Shown: piece after piece, positions 1 through 5,334 of the stretch
How positions within the stretch are numbered: position 1 is the first letter of the stretch
Layout of the letters: every line of letters starts with the position of its first letter
NCBI GenBank assembly: GCA_029856375.1
Contig: JAHQWX010000163.1
Location: forward strand, 1-5,334
DNA: 5,334 nucleotides
Direction of reading: 5' to 3'
Origin: Promethearchaeia archaeon
Lineage (GTDB): Archaea > Asgardarchaeota > Lokiarchaeia > Sigyniarchaeales > SOKP01
The notes under the pieces: model-generated
The model's database searches: none
Seen by the model: only the letters and a program-made list of their open reading frames with translations
What the model was told of the DNA's origin: nothing
Made by a program: the position numbers and the translations under genes

Positions 1-50
1 GATTCTATAAAATTAAATAAGAATGATTAAATTTTTTAGAATGTAGTAAT

Positions 51-59
51 TATAATTTT
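51..59 (+). promoter_or_regulatory. TATA-like box upstream of tRNA-His
   Basis: The AT-only stretch TATAATTTT is centred about 27-28 bases before the first base of the tRNA. This is the spacing expected for an archaeal TATA box and its transcription start. The whole of 1-81 is extremely AT-rich, so chance matches are easy, and another AT run at 66-80 lies too close to the gene to fit. Nothing else recognisable is present in 1-81. Confidence 0.35.
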
Positions 60-81
60 AAGATTAAAATTTAAAAAATAT

Positions 82-183
82 GGCCCACGTAGTATAGCGG
101 TCAGTATTGGGGACTGTGAATTATTCTCCAGTTCGGAGATAAGGAGTCATCCCTAGGGGCGGGTTCAATTCCCGCCGTGGGCC
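82..183 (+). tRNA. tRNA-His (anticodon GTG), intron-containing
   Basis: The cloverleaf can be traced by eye. G-1 (82) faces C73 (183). The acceptor arm is 83-89 paired with 176-182 (7 bp), followed by T8 and A9. The D stem is 92-95 with 104-107, including two G-T pairs. The anticodon stem is GGGGA 109-113 with TCCCT 150-154. The T arm is GCGGG 159-163 with CCCGC 171-175 around a TTCAATT loop. The spliced loop reads C-T-GTG-A-A, giving anticodon GTG at 116-118. An encoded G-1 opposite C73 is the identity hallmark of tRNA-His. A full CCA is not encoded, since C184 is followed by T. The variable loop is four bases (155-158). Asp or Asn readings were considered, but they need a loop that is too short or a pyrimidine at position 37. 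The gene supplies histidine-decoding tRNA and needs splicing before use. Confidence 0.93.
120..148 (+). other. tRNA-His intron at 37/38 with relaxed bulge-helix-bulge
   Basis: This 29-nt insertion separates A37 (119) from A38 (149). The fold gives two 3-nt bulges: 118-120 on the 5' side and 147-149 on the 3' side. They are separated by a four-position central helix, 114-117 against 143-146. That helix has C-G, T-A, a G-G mismatch and a T-G wobble, so it is a relaxed rather than strict motif. The intron helix begins at T121-A142 and continues through CTCC (126-129) with GGAG (135-138), closing a small loop and leaving one bulged T. Cutting after the second base of each bulge yields exactly a 7-nt anticodon loop, which fixes the boundaries. 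The first intron base and base 149 are both A, so the mature product is the same if the cut is shifted by one. Confidence 0.82.
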
Positions 184-245
184 CTCTTTCTCGTCTTAAA
201 AATTTTTGAACGCTTTTTGGCAATCGGGCAGATAATTCCAACATA
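168..245 (+). repeat. Direct repeat, left copy (tRNA 3' end plus kinase-gene tail)
   Basis: This stretch aligns without gaps to 2533-2610 at an offset of 2,365 bp. The core 186-245 matches 53 of 60 bases. The 18 bases before it (168-185), which include the tRNA T-arm and acceptor 3' strand, match 12 of 18. Five of those six differences are C-to-T or G-to-A in the right copy. Similarity stops at 246 and before 168. The left copy holds the intact tRNA end and a decayed kinase-gene tail. With the right copy it brackets the GH99 gene like an attL/attR pair or an insertion duplication. Confidence 0.88.
196..243 (-). pseudogene. Fossil C-terminal codons of a polyprenol-kinase-like gene
   Basis: Read on the minus strand, the left repeat encodes WNYLPDCQKAFKNF followed by TAA. 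The intact kinase gene at 2561-3682 ends WNYLPDWQKAFYNF followed by TGA. Twelve of fourteen residues and the stop position agree, with one synonymous change (CTC to CTG). Upstream of this the reading frame no longer resembles the kinase, so only the last 14 codons and the stop survive. The remnant ends 12 bases from the tRNA, so an ancestral kinase gene once converged tightly on tRNA-His. It is too short to be a gene. The sequence could alternatively come from a diverged paralogue rather than from a direct copy of the present neighbour. Confidence 0.75.
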
Positions 246-250
246 ACAAT

Positions 251-265
251 ATTAATAAGTTATAA
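251..265 (+). promoter_or_regulatory. TATA-like region for the GH99 membrane gene
   Basis: The AT run ATTAATAAGTTATAA lies just upstream of the start codon at 282. Its left half (251-258) is centred about 27 bases before the ATG, which would place transcription initiation at the start codon and give a leaderless mRNA. No Shine-Dalgarno-like sequence precedes the ATG, which agrees with this. The local base composition makes such matches common. Confidence 0.3.
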
Positions 266-281
266 CCTTGAAGTAATATGG

Positions 282-2492
282 ATGACCTCCAAAAACTATA
301 GCTTTCAAATTTTAATTGCTTCGAACACCTATTTTTTATGGTTTTTTATCCAAACTCTTAGAATTATACCGGTAGCAGAGGATATTATCATATTTGTTGT
401 TGTGTATGGAGCAGCATTACTCTTAGATCTGCTTTTACAGAAGTTTTTAAGAAATGTCATAATTCTAAAAGCAAGTTTTACAGTTCTTACTCTATTCTCA
501 TTTATGTTACTCCTTTTTGATGGATTGTTCTTTTATATGGTAATAATTTTAAGCTATGGAACTTTTCTTCCTGGATTTTTTAGTGTAACTACTAAAGAAG
601 CAAGAACCTCAAATATGAGTAAATCTTTTCTAATTGGATTAAGTTTTTATTTAGCATTTATCGTGGATGTAATAACTCGATTATTTTATTTAACATATCA
701 TCCATTTATTGTCTACATAATTACTCCAATTTTTTGTATTGTTTTTCTATTTTCAGTTAAGAAAGAAGAAAATGTGATAGAAAAAATAAAAGAACAGAAA
801 TTTAACGATACAACCATAACTAAACGGATTCAAAATGAATCTCTCTCTAAATTTTTAATTCTATTAATCGGTTGTATTCTTACTTTCAATATAATTTTGT
901 TTGATAATCCTTCACTTCTTGGTAGCATATCTAATCTTGATTATAATTTAACCACATTCTTCATTCTATTATCTACTACTACTTTCATGGTGTTCATTCT
1001 ATATTACCCATTAAATCTCGATTTTGGAAAATTTAAAAACTCGAGATTACTTATAGTAATCATAATTTTAACAGTTTTTTTCTCTTCAATCATCATCTTA
1101 TTTATTCATTCAATATTCAATATTATTTTATGGAGTTTATCTAATTTTCTTCTTTTATTATTGCTAATAATAACTTTAGAAAGCATAATTAAGTTAAAAT
1201 TAGAAATTTCTGGTATTTTCTTAATAGTAGGACCACTTGTTATGTTTCTGTTATCTTCCCTTGTAGGTTTACCTTTTCTGTTTATTTTTATCAACAGCAT
1301 CATTATGTTATGTCTATTTACAGTTTTTATTTTTGTTTTTAAAAACAAACTCAATTTGTCAATAAAGACATGGAAACCGCAATTTAAAAGCAGAAATAAT
1401 GTTATATCGGTGGCTATAATGATATTGATTTCAATGATACCATTGTTCGCAAATATTATGAATGAAGTAAACAAGAATCCAATAGATCGAAAAGTTTTAG
1501 CTTTTTATTATTCATGGTATGGTAATACAATAGATTATACCGATTCAAATTTGGGTATAACGGACCCGCAAGGTTCTAATTGGCTTCATTGGAATTTTGG
1601 GTCATATCCACCCACACCAGATAATTACACAGGAACTAATAGCCCAAGTTATGGTTTGTATGATTCTAATGATCCAAACTTGATTGAATATCATTATAAA
1701 CTAGCTAAAGATGCTGGTATTGACGCTCTCATTTGCACTTGGTGGGGGATTGAGGATAATACAGATACTACTTTTGAGAATTTAGTAAATATCGCAGAAA
1801 GAACCGCCACATCCGTTAAACTCACCATATATTATGAAACATTTTCAGGACGGATTTTAGAAAAACCCATAGCTGAGGCTATCGATTTGATCTCAAACGA
1901 AGTTATATATATCATCGAAAAATATGCAAATTCAGATGTATTTTTAAAAGTAGATGGAAAACCAGTTATTTTCTTTTATACTACAATGAGCTATTCCTCC
2001 TTAATTTGGGAAAAAATAACAGAAAAAATTAAAACTGAACATGACTGCTTTTTGATAGCAGATATTGTACCCACGCCAGAACCAAGGTCTGAGTTATTTG
2101 CATCATTTGATGGTATTCATATTTATAATCCAACCTATTTTATAAATGTTCAAAAACAATTTACCATTGATTCTAAGTCCCTTGGTACTATTGCTGACAT
2201 TTACAAGGCAATGAGTATTACGGCGAAAGGTTATAATAAATTATGTGCTCTAACTGTGATTCCTGGTTACGATGATAGAGTAATTCGGGAACCCGGTATT
2301 TTGATTGAAAGAGATAATGGACAAACATATGATTACTTATGGCAAAAATCCTTAAATGCAGACGCCGATTGGATATTAATTACTTCTTTTAATGAATGGC
2401 ATGAAGGTTCTGAAATTGAACCATCCCAACAATATGGTGATTATTATATAGAAAGAACTAATTATTGGGCTCAAATTTTCAAAGATAACTAA
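282..2492 (+). CDS. Multi-pass membrane protein with C-terminal GH99-like endo-alpha-mannosidase domain
   Basis: This is a 736-residue, two-part protein. Residues 1 to about 395 hold roughly 13 hydrophobic segments (near 8-30, 34-52, 58-78, 80-98, 115-132, 138-158, 190-207, 224-242, 256-279, 285-300, 311-330, 331-352 and 374-393). I do not recognise this membrane part. Residues about 402-736 look like glycoside hydrolase family 99, the endo-alpha-1,2-mannosidase/mannanase family. They show AFYYSWYGN (407-415), TWWGIED (486-492), FDGIH (609-613), PGYDDRVIR (661-669) and FNEWHEGSEIEP, where E705 and E708 match the catalytic glutamate pair of GH99. The catalytic half is about 335 residues, close to the usual family size. 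With an odd number of spans and an inside N-terminus, the enzyme would face outward, acting on surface or extracellular mannose-containing glycans; substrate and topology are inferred. The ATG at 282 is the first usable start and lacks a Shine-Dalgarno. The gene sits between two direct repeats and looks more AT-rich than the GH2 gene. Confidence 0.9.
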   Translation: MTSKNYSFQILIASNTYFLWFFIQTLRIIPVAEDIIIFVVVYGAALLLDLLLQKFLRNVIILKASFTVLTLFSFMLLLFDGLFFYMVIILSYGTFLPGFFSVTTKEARTSNMSKSFLIGLSFYLAFIVDVITRLFYLTYHPFIVYIITPIFCIVFLFSVKKEENVIEKIKEQKFNDTTITKRIQNESLSKFLILLIGCILTFNIILFDNPSLLGSISNLDYNLTTFFILLSTTTFMVFILYYPLNLDFGKFKNSRLLIVIIILTVFFSSIIILFIHSIFNIILWSLSNFLLLLLLIITLESIIKLKLEISGIFLIVGPLVMFLLSSLVGLPFLFIFINSIIMLCLFTVFIFVFKNKLNLSIKTWKPQFKSRNNVISVAIMILISMIPLFANIMNEVNKNPIDRKVLAFYYSWYGNTIDYTDSNLGITDPQGSNWLHWNFGSYPPTPDNYTGTNSPSYGLYDSNDPNLIEYHYKLAKDAGIDALICTWWGIEDNTDTTFENLVNIAERTATSVKLTIYYETFSGRILEKPIAEAIDLISNEVIYIIEKYANSDVFLKVDGKPVIFFYTTMSYSSLIWEKITEKIKTEHDCFLIADIVPTPEPRSELFASFDGIHIYNPTYFINVQKQFTIDSKSLGTIADIYKAMSITAKGYNKLCALTVIPGYDDRVIREPGILIERDNGQTYDYLWQKSLNADADWILITSFNEWHEGSEIEPSQQYGDYYIERTNYWAQIFKDN

Positions 2493-2532
2493 AAATAAGC
2501 ATGAAAGAGATTATTTATGAATAAATTCTATC

Positions 2533-2610
2533 ATTCCCGTTGGGGATCTTCTTTCTCGTCTCAAAAATTATAGAACGCTTTTTGCCAATCGGGGAGATAA
2601 TTCCAATAAA
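2533..2610 (+). repeat. Direct repeat, right copy (decayed tRNA 3' end plus intact kinase tail)
   Basis: This is the partner of 168-245. Bases 2551-2610 include the intact last codons of the kinase gene (minus strand). Bases 2533-2550 align to the tRNA-His T-arm and acceptor 3' strand, starting with ATTCCCG, but have drifted, mostly by C-to-T and G-to-A changes, as expected for a released, non-functional tRNA fragment in an AT-rich genome. No further tRNA sequence lies upstream of 2533. A 4-bp hairpin, TCCC/GGGA around 2535-2546, falls inside it but has no T-run, so I do not call it a terminator. Confidence 0.85.
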
Positions 2611-3682
2611 ACTCGTCCCATATACGAAAGAGATCGGCGATTGGGGCGTGAATTTCAAAACCAAGGAGGACAACTATGACATATAACACAGCGATGGATA
2701 AAAGCGGATATAAGAAATTATCAGAGATTTTTAGAAAGTTGGGAGTTAAGATGTCGAATACACCAAATATTAACGCTAAAATTATCGCTAACTCCCAGCC
2801 TACGAACCACATTGAGGTAAAAAAAGTAATCAGCGACCCACCAATCGTTCCTTCCCACGACTTATCAGATTGAAAAACTACCGGAAGTTTATGTTTTCCA
2901 ATTTTCTTGCCGATTATTGATGCAAGCGTATCCCCGAAACACAAAACACATAAAATTCCAAATGTACAAGCGACTGGTAAAAAGGAAGTCGAAATAAATA
3001 CGCCAAAGACGAAAAAATAATAGTGTGCAGCGTTGTATTGTTCTTTTGGTCTTAAACTTTTTACGAAAAGTCTATAGAAAGGAATGCCCATTTTTGGGCT
3101 TAGCCTAAAAAACTCGACAATGATGGCAAATGGTAATGCTAACATAAAAAAGATCCACAAACTCCCATCCACTTGTGTTGGTAGAATATAAATCGGATAG
3201 ACTTTATAGTCAAAACCAGGCCACCAAGGATGGATGTCGTAGTATTCTCCAAAGTTGGGATATGTGTCCAATAAAACTATCAATATTGAATTATATATAA
3301 AAAGGAACAATAAAACTCCCCCAAAAACGAAAAAGTGGAAAAATTTTCTGAGATATTCGTGAGTATGTCCTCGTAGTTCTTGAAAAATTTTATCAATTTC
3401 TTCCATTTCTTGAGTACGATGGAGGATTCTAATATTAATGAAATTGTATAACGCAAAAAAAGCGATCATTACGGAAAATCCCAGCCATATAATAAATCCC
3501 GCGGGAAATTTATAGTCTACATTAATTAAAAAAGAAAATATTACGAATATGAACAGCCCGAGCAAAATTTTACAGTAGAGCTTTTCATTCTCGTCTTTAC
3601 TATACTTAATTATTCGTTGTTGGAAATAAATTAGCGCAGCAACGCATGGTAAGATTAAGAAAAAATCGATCAGTGAAGCCAT
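2561..3682 (-). CDS. CTP-dependent dolichol/phytol/diacylglycerol-kinase-like membrane protein
   Basis: This 373-residue integral membrane protein has about nine or ten hydrophobic spans. It carries the motifs of the SEC59/VTE5/DGK1 type of CTP-dependent lipid kinases, which belong to the wider CTP_transf_1 (CdsA-like) superfamily. These are LRKFFHF (111-117, with R112, K113 and H116), FGDTLASIIGKKIGK (249-263), KSWEGTIGGS (274-283) and a later D321-N322 followed by P326. Such enzymes phosphorylate a polyprenol, phytol or diacylglycerol using CTP. The C-terminal signature of true CdsA phosphatidate cytidylyltransferases is absent, so a lipid kinase is favoured, although automated annotation may say cytidylyltransferase. 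The lipid substrate cannot be told from sequence; in an archaeon dolichol or a geranylgeranyl alcohol is plausible. The N-terminal 110 residues add three spans and a charged stretch (84-110). The gene converges on the GH99 gene, leaving 68 bp between stops, and diverges from the GH2 gene. Its last codons are duplicated at 196-243. Confidence 0.85.
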   Translation of the reverse strand: MASLIDFFLILPCVAALIYFQQRIIKYSKDENEKLYCKILLGLFIFVIFSFLINVDYKFPAGFIIWLGFSVMIAFFALYNFINIRILHRTQEMEEIDKIFQELRGHTHEYLRKFFHFFVFGGVLLFLFIYNSILIVLLDTYPNFGEYYDIHPWWPGFDYKVYPIYILPTQVDGSLWIFFMLALPFAIIVEFFRLSPKMGIPFYRLFVKSLRPKEQYNAAHYYFFVFGVFISTSFLPVACTFGILCVLCFGDTLASIIGKKIGKHKLPVVFQSDKSWEGTIGGSLITFFTSMWFVGWELAIILALIFGVFDILTPNFLKISDNFLYPLLSIAVLYVIVVLLGFEIHAPIADLFRIWDEFYWNYLPDWQKAFYNF

Positions 3683-3704
3683 TGATAAAATATCAATCTA
3701 AACG

Positions 3705-3712
3705 CATATAAG
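3705..3712 (-). promoter_or_regulatory. TATA-like box for the kinase gene
   Basis: On the minus strand CTTATATG is centred about 26-27 bases before the ATG at 3682. A normal archaeal TATA-to-start distance would therefore put the transcript start at the start codon, giving a leaderless mRNA. No Shine-Dalgarno-like sequence lies between it and the ATG, which fits. Confidence 0.4.
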
Positions 3713-3756
3713 TGTTTTTAAAATGTTTAGAGCAACAAAACCGAGCCTAATAGAAA

Positions 3757-3764
3757 GTTTAAAA
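3757..3764 (+). promoter_or_regulatory. Candidate TATA-like box for the GH2 gene
   Basis: GTTTAAAA, continuing into a ten-A run (3761-3770), is centred about 27 bases before the ATG at 3788, again the leaderless geometry. The competing reading is a box near 3715-3723 (TTTTTAAAA) that would give a leader containing GGAG (3771-3774), 13 bases before the ATG, which is longer than usual Shine-Dalgarno spacing. I cannot decide between them. The 105-bp region 3683-3787 holds nothing else I recognise. Confidence 0.3.
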
Positions 3765-3787
3765 AAAAAAGGAGCAAATAATAAATC

Positions 3788-5334
3788 ATGAAAATTTCGC
3801 TTAATGGTAAATGGTTTTGTGAAGTTGATAAAACAAACGCTGGAAGAAAAGAAGAATGGTTTCAACAAGAGAAGTTCGCCGCTAAAAAAGGTTCGCTTTT
3901 GGATATACAAATTCCAGTTAGCTTTAACACTCTAAAAGGATACGAAAAATTCGAAGGTATTTTTTGGCACTACTATACATTTGATTTTGACCAGCAAATC
4001 GACGATAAAGACGCTTTTATTGAATTCAAAGGGGCTAATTATTTTACCGAAGCGTGGCTAAACGGAGAACCTCTAGGCAATAACGAGGGCGGATTTCTAC
4101 CTTTCAGATTTAAAGTAAAGGATCATTATATAGTTAAAAAGAAATCAAACTTTTTGGTAGTTAGAGTTGATAATGTCCGAAGAATAGACGGAATTCCAAG
4201 TTTATTTTTTGATTGGTTTCATTGGGGTGGTATCTACCGCGATGTTGATATTGCGGTATTGGAGAGAAATCGCGTAGAAAAAGTAAAAATCAAAACCAAA
4301 TTACCTTCGCGAACAAAAGCAAATATCGAAATATCGTATAAAGAGATTGGCTCTGTTGATTTTGATTGGTTTGTTAATGAACCCGATTCTAAAGACCAAA
4401 GCAAACCAGTCGTTTCGGGATCAAAGGGTGATAAAGATGTAATAGAATTTTCAATTGAGAATCCCAAATTATGGGCTCCCGAAACGCCTCAATTGTATAA
4501 ATTAATTATAAAATCAAAAGATAAGCAAGTTTTATACGAAACCAATTTCGGAATCCGCCAAATTGAAGCAAGAGGCTATTGTCTGTATTTAAACAAGAAG
4601 AGAATTAAAATTAGAGGGGCTTCGTTGCACGAAGAGTTAATGCCTTACGGAAGGAGTTATCCCTACGAAGAACGCGAGAACGACATCAAAAATATGAAAT
4701 CTTATGGTTTTAACGCTATAAGAACTGCGCATTATTCGCACGACGAAAGCCTAATGGATGCTGCTGATAAATTAGGAATTTTAATCTTAGAAGAGATTCC
4801 AGTGTGGGGAATGTGCAATTTTGAGAATCCAAAAACCTTTAAACTGGGAGCTAAGATGCTAAAAACCTTAATTGATCGCGATTTCAATCACCCGAGCGTA
4901 ATATGGTGGAGCGTTGGAAACGAAGTCCCTATCGAACGGCCAAACTGTTCCCGATTTATGAAGCGCTTAATGGACTGGGCAAGAAAGTTGGACGATACAA
5001 GACTCGTAACTTACGTATCGTATAAATTTTTTATGGATTTTACCCAACATAAAGCTGATATCGCTGCAATGAATACTTATTTAGGGTGGTATTACGCGAG
5101 AGTTAATCAACTTAACTTGATGGCAGACGCTATGAGAGCAATGGCTCCCAAAAGACCTTGGATAATTTCTGAGTTTGGAGCGGGAGCGAAAGTTGGTTTT
5201 AGGGGAGGGTGGAAGAACCAGCTAAAATTTAGCGAGGAAAGGCAAGTTCGAGTAATTGATCATTACATCCGTACGATAAATTCTAAGGATTACTACGCGG
5301 GATGGTTCATATGGATTTATAGAGATTTCAGATC
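3788..5334 (+). CDS. Glycoside hydrolase family 2 enzyme (beta-galactosidase/beta-glucuronidase type), 3' end cut by window
   Basis: The frame is open from the ATG at 3788 to the right edge (515 whole codons), with an in-frame stop just upstream (3782-3784), so the start is well fixed. Residues about 1-160 form the sugar-binding jelly-roll, about 160-265 the immunoglobulin-like domain, and the TIM barrel follows. GH2 signature 1 is at N309-A-I-R-T-A-H-Y, running into DKLGILILEE, with S317 where proline is usual. Signature 2 is RDFNHPSVIWWSVGNE, whose E379 is the predicted acid/base. ISEFGAG gives E462 as the predicted nucleophile; the 83-residue gap between them is normal for the family. There is no signal peptide, so the enzyme is probably cytoplasmic and acts on imported or internal beta-glycosides. 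Glucuronidase and galactosidase cannot be separated because the diagnostic region after the nucleophile lies beyond the window; roughly 90-100 residues are missing if it is UidA-sized (about 600). It is transcribed divergently from the kinase gene. Confidence 0.92.
   Translation, partial: MKISLNGKWFCEVDKTNAGRKEEWFQQEKFAAKKGSLLDIQIPVSFNTLKGYEKFEGIFWHYYTFDFDQQIDDKDAFIEFKGANYFTEAWLNGEPLGNNEGGFLPFRFKVKDHYIVKKKSNFLVVRVDNVRRIDGIPSLFFDWFHWGGIYRDVDIAVLERNRVEKVKIKTKLPSRTKANIEISYKEIGSVDFDWFVNEPDSKDQSKPVVSGSKGDKDVIEFSIENPKLWAPETPQLYKLIIKSKDKQVLYETNFGIRQIEARGYCLYLNKKRIKIRGASLHEELMPYGRSYPYEERENDIKNMKSYGFNAIRTAHYSHDESLMDAADKLGILILEEIPVWGMCNFENPKTFKLGAKMLKTLIDRDFNHPSVIWWSVGNEVPIERPNCSRFMKRLMDWARKLDDTRLVTYVSYKFFMDFTQHKADIAAMNTYLGWYYARVNQLNLMADAMRAMAPKRPWIISEFGAGAKVGFRGGWKNQLKFSEERQVRVIDHYIRTINSKDYYAGWFIWIYRDFR

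Noticed and set aside
109..154. Reading the split tRNA as tRNA-Asp (GTC) or tRNA-Asn (GTT) by choosing other splice points
   Set aside because: Asp leaves a six-base anticodon loop and Asn puts a pyrimidine at position 37. The G-1:C73 pair and the bulge geometry support His.
1106..1474. A 122-codon minus-strand open frame inside the GH99 gene
   Set aside because: It is antisense to transmembrane-helix codons of a well-supported gene. AT-rich membrane coding often leaves such open antisense frames, and no motif or start signal supports it.
2535..2546. Small TCCC/GGGA hairpin between the two convergent genes as a terminator
   Set aside because: It has only four base pairs with no adjacent T-run, and the bases are explained as a relic of the tRNA T-arm and acceptor strand.
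2676..2873. A 65-codon plus-strand open frame preceded by a strong-looking AAGGAGG at good spacing
   Set aside because: It lies wholly inside the kinase gene on the other strand. The apparent ribosome site is the complement of conserved-frame kinase codons (V-V-L-L-G), and the predicted peptide is not recognisable.
3698..3910. A 70-codon minus-strand open frame over the divergent promoter and the GH2 start
   Set aside because: It is antisense to the N-terminus of the GH2 enzyme and covers its promoter region. It shows no domain and its composition is that of complementary low-complexity sequence.
4234..4467. A 77-codon minus-strand open frame inside the GH2 gene
   Set aside because: It is antisense to the Ig-like domain of the GH2 enzyme, which is supported by family motifs downstream in the same frame.

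Overview
The window looks like chromosomal DNA from an AT-rich archaeon. The best evidence is a tRNA-His gene near the left edge. It is interrupted at position 37/38 by a 29-nt intron that can fold into the bulge-helix-bulge recognised by the archaeal splicing endonuclease. It also encodes the G-1:C73 pair typical of His tRNA and does not encode a full CCA end. TATA-like boxes placed so that transcripts would start at or next to the start codons fit archaeal promoters. The K/N/I-rich protein style and a CTP-dependent dolichol/phytol-kinase-like enzyme would suit an Asgard archaeon such as a Lokiarchaeia relative, but that is a guess, not something the sequence proves.

Layout, left to right: tRNA-His (82-183, +); a short intergenic stretch that is half of a direct repeat and also a fossil of the last codons of a kinase gene (168-245); a 736-residue multi-pass membrane protein ending in a GH99-type endo-mannosidase-like domain (282-2492, +); the second half of the repeat (2533-2610); a CTP-dependent polyprenol/diacylglycerol-kinase-like membrane protein (2561-3682, -); a 105-bp divergent promoter region; and a GH2 glycosidase (3788 to the right edge, +), cut off by the window end. 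No gene-free stretch exceeds about 110 bp.

The most notable structure is the pair of direct repeats, offset by 2,365 bp, that bracket the GH99 gene. Each copy joins a tRNA-His 3' end (intact on the left, decayed on the right) to the last codons of the kinase gene (decayed on the left, intact on the right). The simplest reading is that tRNA-His and the kinase were once convergent neighbours about a dozen bases apart, and that a segment carrying the GH99 gene was inserted between them, duplicating the junction as in tRNA-targeted integration. No integrase is visible, so the mechanism is open.

Functionally, two of the three proteins are glycosidases. One is probably displayed on the outer face of the membrane by a large membrane anchor, and one is probably cytoplasmic. 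The third enzyme would phosphorylate a lipid alcohol, possibly a glycan carrier. A theme of glycan turnover is plausible, but the genes are on different strands and do not form an operon.
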